Part shown: in pieces, positions 1 to 8,227 of the stretch | Layout of the letters: each line of letters opens with the position of its first letter | Position numbering within the stretch: position 1 is the first letter of the stretch | Assembly: GCA_964560975.1 (NCBI GenBank) | Contig: CAZLNE010000061.1 | Span: 1-12,453 of the forward strand | Source of the DNA: JAAZLA01 sp964560975 | GTDB taxonomy: Bacteria > Spirochaetota > Spirochaetia > Treponematales > Treponemataceae | Length of the DNA stretch: 12,453 nt | Direction of reading: 5' to 3' | Notes under the pieces: generated by a model | The model's input: the letters and a program-made list of their open reading frames with translations, nothing else | Databases searched by the model: none | Told to the model about the DNA's origin: nothing | Program-made: the position numbers and the translations under genes

Positions 1-5
1 ACATT

Positions 6-632
6 TTAATAAGTATTTTCATCCATTGCAAGTAAGGCATCAATAAGCGATTGGACCCTTTGTAATTCCCGGTTAAGTATTTTTTCATAATTAAGACTAC
101 CAGACACGACTCTGTATCGTTCATCTTCCCAGTTTTGAAGTTCGTTTAGATGTAAAAAGTAAAATTTGTTCTGGCTTGCCTTTTCTGCCCAGAGTTTTGC
201 TTCTTTCCAATAGTACAAACCGGCCTCATAGCAGGTCTTAGCTTTTTGAAGATCAATAAGATATTGCTCTCGTAAGGGAGCATCGTAAAAATATACCGAT
301 TGTTTGTCGAAATTCGAACCCAGTCTCATATGCTGCTCAATGAGTTTTAAGTTTAGGTGCATCATAAAAATGTACCGGTATTTTTCCCAATCGGTGGTGT
401 CCTTGATTGTTGATAATGCATATTTTGGATTACAAAAGTCTGCTTCTACTGCTTTTTCCAACCAGTAAATGTTTTCCATCACATCATCCGGGTATTGCTG
501 ATAATGTACATGAAAAAGCCTATAATACTGCTCCTTATAGGTGACAATATATGAAAAGAGCGGCTGTACAGCGTTTATACAGAGAAGAAGTGTAAAAAGT
601 ACTAGTGTTTTCTTATTCTTAAAGAGTTTCAC
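6..632 (-). CDS. Hypothetical membrane-anchored protein downstream of tmk
   Basis: I do not recognise this 208-residue protein as a named family. Residues 8-28 are a hydrophobic segment after a basic start (MKLFKNKK), so it is a signal anchor or uncleaved signal peptide; no lipobox is evident. The rest is polar, rich in Tyr, Glu, Lys and Leu, and looks helical. Its spacing of aromatic and charged residues (for example WLEKAVEADF, AKTCYEAGLYYWKEAKLWAEKA near residues 131-153) recalls TPR-like helical hairpins, but I cannot assign TPRs with confidence. The start is GTG at 632-630, overlapping the TGA stop of tmk by four bases (GTGA). No Shine-Dalgarno is visible, which fits translation coupled to tmk. 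The start lies in a strong hairpin. The stop is TAA at 8-6. Function unknown; probably envelope-associated or periplasmic by topology. Confidence 0.82.
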   Translation of the reverse strand: MKLFKNKKTLVLFTLLLCINAVQPLFSYIVTYKEQYYRLFHVHYQQYPDDVMENIYWLEKAVEADFCNPKYALSTIKDTTDWEKYRYIFMMHLNLKLIEQHMRLGSNFDKQSVYFYDAPLREQYLIDLQKAKTCYEAGLYYWKEAKLWAEKASQNKFYFLHLNELQNWEDERYRVVSGSLNYEKILNRELQRVQSLIDALLAMDENTY

Positions 633-639
633 TCTTTAA
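619..639 (-). promoter_or_regulatory. 9-bp perfect hairpin over the tmk stop / downstream GTG start
   Basis: Positions 619-627 and 631-639 are perfectly complementary, with a 3-nt loop at 628-630. In the minus-strand mRNA the GUG start of the downstream gene (632-630) occupies the top of the 5' arm and the first loop base, and the UGA stop of tmk (631-629) overlaps it. A ribosome finishing tmk would melt this stem and be placed at the GUG. The structure is seen in the sequence; its role in translational coupling is inferred. Confidence 0.5.
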
Positions 640-1255
640 ATATCGGCAGATTTTTCAAAGAATCGATGATATTTTTATGCACCTTTTCTACACTTTGAGA
701 AGCATTAATTATAATTACTTTCATGCCCTCAGATGGTTGTGTATTGTATTCTTGAATGATGTTTGTGTATTCTGCCTGGGTTTGTTTTTGAATATCAGAT
801 TTTTCAAAAATTTCTTTTTGACCGTTTCTAGAGCTGACACGGGAAAGAGAAATTTCACTGTCAATATCAAAATATAAAAGATATTCAGGTAAGGGAAATT
901 CCTCATTCAGTCTTCTAGGTAGTTCTGGACCGCATTGGGCGGATTGATAAGCCAGACTTGAAAAAATATACCGGTCGCAAAAAACGGTGTTGCCGTTATT
1001 TATGTTGTGTAGAATTCCATTATTTCCATACAGGTGTTCACAACGGTCAGCTGCAAATAAGTATGCCAGTGTTTTTGGTTCTACGGTGATTGATCCCTTA
1101 AGTATACTTCTTAAAAATTTTCCAGTTTCAATATCTGTTGGTTCTGCTGTAAACCAGGCTTTTTTTCCTAAAAAGTATTGTTTTAAAAGTTCCAGCTGGG
1201 TTGTTGTTCCTGAACCGTCAAGGCCTTCAAATACTATAAAATTATGCAATACCAT
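629..1255 (-). CDS. tmk: Thymidylate kinase (dTMP kinase), atypical P-loop
   Basis: Phosphorylates dTMP to dTDP with ATP in the cytosol, the step committing thymidine nucleotides to dTTP. Its 208 residues match the usual length of about 205-215. Family landmarks appear in order: the N-terminal strand and P-loop FEGLDGSGTTTQ (residues 9-20), a TAEPT segment (36-40) in place of the usual TREPGG, FAADR (67-71), the DRY motif (94-96) followed by FSSLAYQ, and a lid region with R143-N-G-Q-K. The oddity is that the Walker A lysine (GSGKTTQ in most Tmk proteins) is Thr17; I checked this in the nucleotides (GGA ACA ACA ACC). The otherwise conserved fold suggests a working enzyme, with another basic residue possibly supplying the charge. 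The ATG at 1255 is chosen because the P-loop begins ten residues later. There is no Shine-Dalgarno. It is first in a two-gene minus-strand unit and divergent from tamB. Confidence 0.93.
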   Translation of the reverse strand: MVLHNFIVFEGLDGSGTTTQLELLKQYFLGKKAWFTAEPTDIETGKFLRSILKGSITVEPKTLAYLFAADRCEHLYGNNGILHNINNGNTVFCDRYIFSSLAYQSAQCGPELPRRLNEEFPLPEYLLYFDIDSEISLSRVSSRNGQKEIFEKSDIQKQTQAEYTNIIQEYNTQPSEGMKVIIINASQSVEKVHKNIIDSLKNLPIFKE

Positions 1256-1289
1256 ATGTTTAGTCTACCATAATCGCTCAATAAATGCT

Positions 1290-1319
1290 ATTATAGAATG
1301 AATTTATTTCTTTAGTTAA
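1290..1319 (-). promoter_or_regulatory. Probable sigma70-type promoter for tmk
   Basis: On the minus strand, TTAACT (1319-1314, 4 of 6 to TTGACA) is separated by 18 bp from a perfect TATAAT (1295-1290). The predicted transcript start is near 1283, giving a leader of about 28 nt before the tmk ATG. The 74-bp gap to tamB must also hold the tamB promoter. A TATTAT lies on the plus strand at 1289-1294, overlapping this -10 box, but I see no good plus-strand -35 box, so I do not call it. Confidence 0.45.
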
Positions 1320-1329
1320 CCCAATAGCG

Positions 1330-4300
1330 ATGACAATAGATATTAAAAAGACCGGCTTTACAAGTATGATTTTTCTCATTTTAATTTCTATTTCTTTTAT
1401 TGTCATTCAACCTATGTACGAGGCAGCCGTAACTAGGCTCATACAGGTAAGAGACAATGTGATTCAGACTTTAGAACAAAAAACAGGTTTAACGATAACC
1501 TATGAATCAATGTCGCCTTCTGTTTTAACAGGGCTAAGAATATCTAAAATACAAATTATGGATTCAAAAACCTCGGCTGTTTTGGCAAAAATTTCTTCCG
1601 TCAGGTTTTCATATAAACTGCTTAACTTTCTTATGGGGAAGGACGATTTTCTTGACAGCCTTATAGTAACAGGCTTATCTGCTGAATATGATGATACCAG
1701 TCAAAGATATCTCATAGATAACTTTACATCCCTTTTTTCTGCATCAGGCAGTAATGAAGCTGGTTTTACAGGGCTCCCTTTTTCTATTCGAATCTCGACT
1801 GCGACGGTGGCTTATAAAAATGCTCATATACGATTAAGACTCCAAATGCGCGATACTGTATTAAAGAACAGCACTCTTGGTAATAGTATGCAGCTTACAT
1901 CATCAAACACAATTACTTGTAATTTTTTGGATGATGAGTATACAGCGCTTGGTCCTGTTACGTCGCAATTTAGCCTGCAGGGTACCATTAATAATCAATT
2001 TACTGACAGCGCTTTACAGCTGCGTATAAGAGACTTGAAAAATAGTCAAATTTCGTTAAAACCTGTAGAATTGGCATTTTGGTATACCAATGATACTTTA
2101 AATTTTCAGCTCTTAGAAAATGTCGGAACTTTTAATCTTTTTGCAGAATATATTATTAGTACAAAGGTATATACTGTTTTGCTTGAAGCAGAGCAGTTTA
2201 ATCCTCTTTCTTTAGTAACAATCAACAAGTCATCTCCTCTTTTAAAAAAAGCGGATGGAACTGCCTTTTCCGGTATGTATACACTGTATGGTGCAACTGA
2301 TAAGCTTGCAGAATCTGCATATAGCGCGCAGGGCAGTATTTCTATTCCTTCAACACTGGTTCCTTTTGGATTGAACGTTGAAATTGATGCAGAAGGAGAT
2401 TTTTCGTTTATTGATATTTCTTCACTCAGGGCAACGGGTCCTGTTTGCGATGTTGAGTACACAGGTTCAGTAAATTTACAAACACTGCAGCCCCAAGGAT
2501 TTTTAGCGGTTAATTCATTTATTCTTCCAAATAATAATGAAATTAGTGCGGAAATATACTTAGATCCCCTTTCATCCGGTTTCCTTGGCTTTATACCACA
2601 GCTTGATATAGGAAATGCCTCATTAACGGCTTTACAGTTTGAACTTATTCCATACGGAAAATCAGTCGATTTTTCACTTTTATTTTATGATTATTCACAT
2701 TATGAGTATTCAAAAAATGCAGAAGTAGAGGTAAACGGCAGTTTATTTTTAGATAAAAAACCATTTATACAGTCTAATATTCAAGTTTCAAACCTGTTTA
2801 TGGATACTATTTTTGAAGTCCTGTCGTATACGCTTCCGTCTTCATTATCAGGAAGCTTCCAATCAGCAGGAAAATCATTTTCTAGTTTTGTTGTTTCTAC
2901 AGAAATGTATGTTTCTACCGATTTTTCTGCTATAACCTACAATACTCCCTATACCATTATTGCAAACACTGCCAAAGATCAGGAAGTAGCTGTTTTGTCC
3001 TTTGATGGAAATGAAACATCTGTTCAAATAAGCCAGCTCGATATTCTTTTTTCAGGCCAGAGCTTACAAGCAAGTGTTTCTGCAGATTTTTCTCCGGATT
3101 ATTCAGATATGTTTTTTACCTCGCTTCTTGCGGTTAATTCAATTCCCTATGAATTACAGGGAGTGCTTATAGATGCTAAAAATCTCGTGTTAACAGGAAG
3201 TTATGGACTTACTAGTTCAATTGTCTTTAATTCAGGAAGCCTTGTTGCCGGTACACTTGGTATCAATTCTTTACCTATTTCAATAAAAGATTTTGTTTTA
3301 TCGTTATCAGTTGATACAGCCTTTGAGTTTACGTCACTATCGCAATGGGTAACTGATGTTACAAGATTTGAGTGCGTAGAAGCAAGCGGAGCCATTGCAC
3401 TTTCTCCCTCGTTAAGTCTAGCCGGCTCGTTCAATACGTATGGAGGGATGATTCATTCTCTTACCTATTCAGATACTGAATCAATTCTTAATGGGGAAGC
3501 TACTGTAATGTGGAATATAGCAGACAGTGTGTTTGATTCTGCACAGTGTTATGTAACCCTCAATGAGTCTATTACTTCTGAATCTTATGAAATAGATGTG
3601 AGTGTAAGTAATCCATTTAAAAAGGATTTTGCAAAAATAAATATACTAGAAGATATTTTGTGCTCAAGTGTTATAACAATAAATTCTTCACCAGTGTCAC
3701 GGTTTATATCGCAACAAACATCTGAGAATACCCTAACAGGGCAGATTAATGTCTTGGGTACACTTTCGAATCCGAGTGTATCGGTAAGGGTAAGCAATGC
3801 TTCTGTTAATGTTCAGGGTGAGAACATGGTACTACAGTGTTTTGCTTCTCTCGATGATAAGGTAGCTGCTTTAAGTGAAACATCAGTTACATTTGCAAAT
3901 CTGTTTTTTTCAAATATTGCAGCAAATCTTGATCTTCAATCTTATACAGGAAGTTTATTTGGTAAATTCAGTTCTTTTATTGATAAAACAAATGAAATTA
4001 CTTCTGAGTTTACTCTTTCAGTTATTCCTACATCAGTAGCTCCTCAGGAAGCAAAAAAGGGATTATTTTTCACATCATTCCCCGAGACTTTTTTGGCAAC
4101 TCTGTCTTTGCCGTACATAAATTCAACCAAATTCGGACAAATATCCGATTTTACGCTAAGCGGGGTACGTTCAAAAGGAAGATTTGATATTCAAGGAAGT
4201 GTAGAAAAAAATCGTGGTTTTACAAATAATCCAATTAATGGGTATCTCCTTGATAATGGAGAATGTTTATTAATTCTTGATGATGTTCTACCTGTTAGTT

Positions 4301-5778
4301 TTGTTGCTTTCGGAAGTATAGCAAAGGGTTTATTCGATATTCAAGTAAATGATTTAGTATTTGATGCAGAGCGATTTAAGAAAATTTTTGATTTTGGCGA
4401 TTTCCGCATTACCCGGGGTATGGCTGTTGGATCATTCCATCTTGGAGGATTGCTGACAGATCCGGAATTCAACGGGTCTGTAGATGTTACCAGCTTTTCT
4501 TGTGAAATTCCAAATTTTATTGAAGGTCCAATAACTGCTGCTAAGGCACAGCTCACTGGACAAGGTAAATATTTACGTGCCGAAAATGTATTAGGACAAA
4601 CACAAAACGGTAATTGTGTTGTTGATGTAAATATTAATTTTGATAAGTGGGAATTTGATTCTGTACTTGTAAACCTTGAAACTAAAGATAATGAAAAAGT
4701 TAAAGCTTTTGCGAATTTAGGGCTTTTGCAGTTTTCTGGAAATGCAAAATGCAACCTGTCCATAGAGGTTAAAACAGTATCTCTTGATGTAACTGGTTCA
4801 CTCTATGTTGATGATGCTATAGGTAAAATTTATCCTATAGAACTGATTACTAAAAAAGATGAAACTGCACCGCTTGATGTAAGTGTTGACCTCGATATCA
4901 TGGTTGGACAGCGAGCACAGGTATTTATGTATGAACCATTGTTTCAAACAGAAATAATTCAAGCCTTAGTAAATCCTATGACTCCTATAAAAGTTGTGAT
5001 GAATACACGGGAAAACCTTTTTTCTCTTGTCGGTAATCTTGTACTTCGAGGCGGTGAGGTCAAAATTGGAAGAAACTTCTACCTGAGAGAAGGAAGAATA
5101 GTATTTGAAGAAAACCAAATAACAATTGATCCTATAGTCACTGTAAGAGCAGAAATGAGGGAAACTGATCAGGATGGTGAAATTTTACGAATTACATTAT
5201 CTGCAGAGGAGCAAAAACTAAGCAGTTTTACTTATACATTGTCTTCTTCGCCTCCAAAATCAGAGCAAGAACTTATGCTGCTATTAGGAAAAAGTTTTTT
5301 AGTAAAAAGTACCGGCACTGCCAGCGGAGATATTCTTAATGCTGTAGGACTTGGGCTGAACATCTTTGTGCAAAATACTGTTTTAAAGCAAATTGAGGAA
5401 GGATTGCGTGAATTTCTTAAACTTGATATACTTTCAGTAAGAACTTCAGTTCTTCAGAATACCTTACGGCTATATTCTGAGCAGAATACTGGAAAAGTTT
5501 TAACACCTGGTAACTTTTTAGATAATTCAACTGTTTACATAGGTAAGTATTTTGGAGATGTATTATACGGCGATTTTCTATTACATTTGTCTTATGATGA
5601 TTCCAAAGTCGATTCTAATAACCTGGCAAGCGGCATTGCTTTTGAACCGGAATTAGGTTTTGAAATGGAAAGCCCTCTTGCTACTATTAGATGGAGCATT
5701 GCTCCGGATGTAGGATCTTTACATAATCTTTGGGTTCCATACACATCGATTAGTTTATCCTGGAAATTTTTGTTCTAA
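1330..5778 (+). CDS. tamB: TamB-like AsmA-family envelope assembly protein (DUF490 C-terminus)
   Basis: A very large protein (1482 residues; E. coli TamB is about 1260). TamB-family proteins are anchored in the inner membrane and span the periplasm as a long beta-taco groove. They work with TamA or BamA in outer-membrane protein insertion and are implicated in phospholipid transport. Residues 11-29 form a single N-terminal membrane helix. A long region rich in Ser, Thr, Asn and aliphatic residues in alternating beta patterns follows (about 35-1200). The C-terminal TamB domain is recognisable from RGGEVKIGRNFYLREG (starting at residue 1240), through the IVFEENQITIDP strand, to SEQELMLLLGKSF (about 1311-1323). 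The ATG at 1330 gives a short basic N-terminus before the helix; Met13 is a less likely alternative, and no Shine-Dalgarno is visible. Only 16 bp separate it from bamA, so co-transcription is likely. No TamA gene is seen, so BamA is the natural partner here. Confidence 0.9.
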   Translation: MTIDIKKTGFTSMIFLILISISFIVIQPMYEAAVTRLIQVRDNVIQTLEQKTGLTITYESMSPSVLTGLRISKIQIMDSKTSAVLAKISSVRFSYKLLNFLMGKDDFLDSLIVTGLSAEYDDTSQRYLIDNFTSLFSASGSNEAGFTGLPFSIRISTATVAYKNAHIRLRLQMRDTVLKNSTLGNSMQLTSSNTITCNFLDDEYTALGPVTSQFSLQGTINNQFTDSALQLRIRDLKNSQISLKPVELAFWYTNDTLNFQLLENVGTFNLFAEYIISTKVYTVLLEAEQFNPLSLVTINKSSPLLKKADGTAFSGMYTLYGATDKLAESAYSAQGSISIPSTLVPFGLNVEIDAEGDFSFIDISSLRATGPVCDVEYTGSVNLQTLQPQGFLAVNSFILPNNNEISAEIYLDPLSSGFLGFIPQLDIGNASLTALQFELIPYGKSVDFSLLFYDYSHYEYSKNAEVEVNGSLFLDKKPFIQSNIQVSNLFMDTIFEVLSYTLPSSLSGSFQSAGKSFSSFVVSTEMYVSTDFSAITYNTPYTIIANTAKDQEVAVLSFDGNETSVQISQLDILFSGQSLQASVSADFSPDYSDMFFTSLLAVNSIPYELQGVLIDAKNLVLTGSYGLTSSIVFNSGSLVAGTLGINSLPISIKDFVLSLSVDTAFEFTSLSQWVTDVTRFECVEASGAIALSPSLSLAGSFNTYGGMIHSLTYSDTESILNGEATVMWNIADSVFDSAQCYVTLNESITSESYEIDVSVSNPFKKDFAKINILEDILCSSVITINSSPVSRFISQQTSENTLTGQINVLGTLSNPSVSVRVSNASVNVQGENMVLQCFASLDDKVAALSETSVTFANLFFSNIAANLDLQSYTGSLFGKFSSFIDKTNEITSEFTLSVIPTSVAPQEAKKGLFFTSFPETFLATLSLPYINSTKFGQISDFTLSGVRSKGRFDIQGSVEKNRGFTNNPINGYLLDNGECLLILDDVLPVSFVAFGSIAKGLFDIQVNDLVFDAERFKKIFDFGDFRITRGMAVGSFHLGGLLTDPEFNGSVDVTSFSCEIPNFIEGPITAAKAQLTGQGKYLRAENVLGQTQNGNCVVDVNINFDKWEFDSVLVNLETKDNEKVKAFANLGLLQFSGNAKCNLSIEVKTVSLDVTGSLYVDDAIGKIYPIELITKKDETAPLDVSVDLDIMVGQRAQVFMYEPLFQTEIIQALVNPMTPIKVVMNTRENLFSLVGNLVLRGGEVKIGRNFYLREGRIVFEENQITIDPIVTVRAEMRETDQDGEILRITLSAEEQKLSSFTYTLSSSPPKSEQELMLLLGKSFLVKSTGTASGDILNAVGLGLNIFVQNTVLKQIEEGLREFLKLDILSVRTSVLQNTLRLYSEQNTGKVLTPGNFLDNSTVYIGKYFGDVLYGDFLLHLSYDDSKVDSNNLASGIAFEPELGFEMESPLATIRWSIAPDVGSLHNLWVPYTSISLSWKFLF

Positions 5779-5785
5779 ATCTTGT

Positions 5786-5790
5786 GGAGG
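5786..5790 (+). promoter_or_regulatory. Ribosome binding site of bamA
   Basis: GGAGG lies four bases before the bamA ATG at 5795, inside the 16-bp tamB-bamA gap. It is one of only two clear Shine-Dalgarno sequences in the window and supports this start. Confidence 0.75.
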
Positions 5791-5794
5791 AAGT

Positions 5795-8209
5795 ATGCGT
5801 TTTACTCGCGTTATTTTATTTATTTGTTTGTTATTGAGTATTTCAGTTTCTGGTTTTAGTCAGGACAGCGAGTGGTATTACGGTAAACCAATAAAAAATA
5901 TATTCTTCGATGGTTTAGTTACTATTAAAAATTCTGATGTTACATCGGTGACAAATCAGTATCTTGGATTCCCTTTTTCTGATGATCTTTATACTGAATT
6001 ATTATCAAAGGTTTATGCTCTTGAGTTTTTTAATGATGATATATCAACAGAAGCTCTTCCTGCAGATGCACAAAAAACAGCTGTTATAATCCGCTTTAAA
6101 GTTACTGAGAACCCCGTGCTTTCAAAAGTTTCGTTTACAGGGAATTCACAAATAAAATCTCCCGAAATTAGAGACGCAGTCTCTCTTAAAGAAAAAAGCA
6201 TTTTAATACAGAGTAAAATACCCGTTGATGAAAGATCGATTAGAGATCTTTATTTGAGCAAGGGTTTTACAAATATTAGAGTGAGTTCTAGTGTTGAAAC
6301 AAAGGATGACGGCACTGTAGCGCTGCTTTTTACAATTAATGAAGGTAAGTCTACAATAGTGAAGACCCTCTTATTTGAAGGTAATCAGTCATTTGCACAA
6401 AGAACTTTAAAAAATGAATTAACCCAAAAAGAAAAAAGTCTTTTTGATAAAGGTTCATTTCAAGAATCATATATTGAATTAGATAAGCAGTCAATTTTGA
6501 AATACTATCGTGATCGCGGATATGTTGATGTTGCCATTATGGATGTTAAGCGCGATGTTTTCTTTAATGAAGATGATAAAAGAGATGAATTAACTCTAAC
6601 ATATGTGATTAGAGAAGGCTCTCAGTATACCTACAAGGGCACATCAATTTCCGGAAATACCTTATTTACAACAGAACAATTACTCTCAAAAATCCCAATG
6701 AAAGATGGGGAAATCTTTAATGCAACGAGATTTAATGAAGGAATTCGTGCAGTATATGATGTTTATGTTGAAACGGGTTATACCTCTAACTTATTTATGC
6801 CTCAGGAAATAAAGGACAGCAATAATAAAACTATTTCATATACTATAGAAATTGTTGAGAAACCCCGATCTTACATTGAAAGGATAGTCATACGGGGTAA
6901 TGAGAAAACAAAAGAAGAAGTTATTCTTCGTGAAATTCCAATCGACACTGGAGATGTATATTCACAGACAAAAATTCAAAATGGTATTAGAAATTTATAT
7001 AACCTGCAGTTTTTTAAGAATATTTATCCTGATGTTCAACAAGGAACAGAAGAAAACCTAATTGATTTGATTGTTGAAGTAGAAGAACAGTCTACAACAG
7101 GAGTAGAATTTGGTTTTAGTTTTTCAGGAATTTCTGATCCTAATTCATCTCCTGTTTCTTTTTTTGCCAGACTAACAGATTCTAACTTTTTAGGTTCAGG
7201 AAGAACAGTGGGCGCAGATGTATCTCTTTCTGTAGATCAATGGTCACTAGGCGGTAAATTCTATGAAAACTGGCTTTTTGGACAACCAATATCCCTTGGA
7301 GTATCAGCTAATGTTGGAATGAAGTCATTAACTACAGAACAAGAAATGTATTATCCCGGATTGAACAATTCTACCGATTATATGATGGATTACGACAGTT
7401 TTACGACAGGCATTGATGTTTCCTTAGGAAGAAGATGGCAGCCGAATTTTGCAATAATTAGCTTAACCGGCGGCATTGGCTCTATGATAAATAAAAACTT
7501 CTATGACGCAAGTATTTATTATCCTGCTGATATGACAGTTAGAGCAGCAAATGAGAATTGGGGCTTATCAAATACCATCTATTCTGCAATATCCTTTGAT
7601 GATCGTGATCTCTATTATGATGCAGCAAAAGGCTGGTTTGCCAGTCAAAAAATATCTTGGACGGGTTTTATTCCAAGTGTTGAAAATCAGTTTTTCTTCC
7701 GTTCTGATACAAAAGCAGAGGGATATTTAACCCTGCTCAATAAAAAGGTATCTGATATTTGGAACATGAAGTTTGTTCTTTATGGATATTCGGGCTTTTC
7801 GTTCTTAGTACCTGGAGGGCAAACAGAGATTGCACCATCAAATAAGCTTTATATAGACGGTATGTTTGCAGGCCGAGGTTGGGGAAATTTAATTGGACAA
7901 AAAGGGCAGGCTCTTTGGAGCAACAACTTTGAATTCCGTTTTCCTGTAGTAACAGGCTTTATGTCTGTTGATGCTTTCTATGATGTTGCATTCCTTAAGG
8001 ACACGATTCAAGATATGAATACTCTATCATTAAACGATGCTTATATGAGCTGGGGATTCGGCTTACGGCTTACTATTCCACAATTTCCACTCAAGTTCTT
8101 GTTAGCTGCTCCTCATACCATACGGGATGGAAAGTTTATGTATAAAAACAGTGCTAACAATGCATGGCCTTTTGAATTTGTTTTGTCATTCAATTTAGTA
8201 AATAGATAA
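5795..8209 (+). CDS. bamA: BamA, outer membrane beta-barrel assembly protein
   Basis: Central subunit of the BAM complex, sitting in the outer membrane and folding beta-barrel proteins into it; the homologue in T. pallidum is TP0326 (Tp92). The 804 residues match the family (about 800). A signal peptide covers roughly residues 1-22 (hydrophobic run, then SGFSQ). Five POTRA domains follow between about 28 and 430; the last starts near KPRSYIERIVIRGN (356-369). The rest is the 16-strand barrel (surface antigen/D15 domain). The loop-6 motif, (V/I)RG(F/Y) in most BamA proteins, reads GRGWG at residues 693-697. The C-terminal strand is FEFVLSFNLVNR, so the chain runs about five residues past the last aromatic and ends in Arg rather than an aromatic. 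The start is supported by GGAGG four bases upstream. It lies between tamB and skp with tiny gaps, giving an envelope-biogenesis operon. Confidence 0.96.
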   Translation: MRFTRVILFICLLLSISVSGFSQDSEWYYGKPIKNIFFDGLVTIKNSDVTSVTNQYLGFPFSDDLYTELLSKVYALEFFNDDISTEALPADAQKTAVIIRFKVTENPVLSKVSFTGNSQIKSPEIRDAVSLKEKSILIQSKIPVDERSIRDLYLSKGFTNIRVSSSVETKDDGTVALLFTINEGKSTIVKTLLFEGNQSFAQRTLKNELTQKEKSLFDKGSFQESYIELDKQSILKYYRDRGYVDVAIMDVKRDVFFNEDDKRDELTLTYVIREGSQYTYKGTSISGNTLFTTEQLLSKIPMKDGEIFNATRFNEGIRAVYDVYVETGYTSNLFMPQEIKDSNNKTISYTIEIVEKPRSYIERIVIRGNEKTKEEVILREIPIDTGDVYSQTKIQNGIRNLYNLQFFKNIYPDVQQGTEENLIDLIVEVEEQSTTGVEFGFSFSGISDPNSSPVSFFARLTDSNFLGSGRTVGADVSLSVDQWSLGGKFYENWLFGQPISLGVSANVGMKSLTTEQEMYYPGLNNSTDYMMDYDSFTTGIDVSLGRRWQPNFAIISLTGGIGSMINKNFYDASIYYPADMTVRAANENWGLSNTIYSAISFDDRDLYYDAAKGWFASQKISWTGFIPSVENQFFFRSDTKAEGYLTLLNKKVSDIWNMKFVLYGYSGFSFLVPGGQTEIAPSNKLYIDGMFAGRGWGNLIGQKGQALWSNNFEFRFPVVTGFMSVDAFYDVAFLKDTIQDMNTLSLNDAYMSWGFGLRLTIPQFPLKFLLAAPHTIRDGKFMYKNSANNAWPFEFVLSFNLVNR

Positions 8210-8215
8210 TTTTTC

Positions 8216-8224
8216 AAGGAAGGA
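8216..8224 (+). promoter_or_regulatory. Ribosome binding site of skp
   Basis: Two AGGA cores in tandem (8217-8220 and 8221-8224) precede the ATG at 8228. The upstream copy has the better spacing (7 nt). It lies in the 18-bp bamA-skp gap and supports this start. Confidence 0.65.
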
Positions 8225-8227
8225 ACG

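Noticed and set aside
1265..1297. A tamB promoter using TATTAT (1289-1294) or TATAGA (1292-1297) on the plus strand.
   Set aside because: No -35 hexamer at 16-18 bp has a useful match, and the boxes coincide with the stronger minus-strand TATAAT. tamB must have a promoter nearby, but I cannot place it.
987..1301. 104-codon plus-strand frame antisense to tmk.
   Set aside because: Lies over the conserved coding frame of tmk and shows no family features; a shadow frame.
4341..4763. 140-codon minus-strand frame inside tamB.
   Set aside because: Antisense shadow of a long, biased beta-rich coding region; no start signal or recognisable domain.
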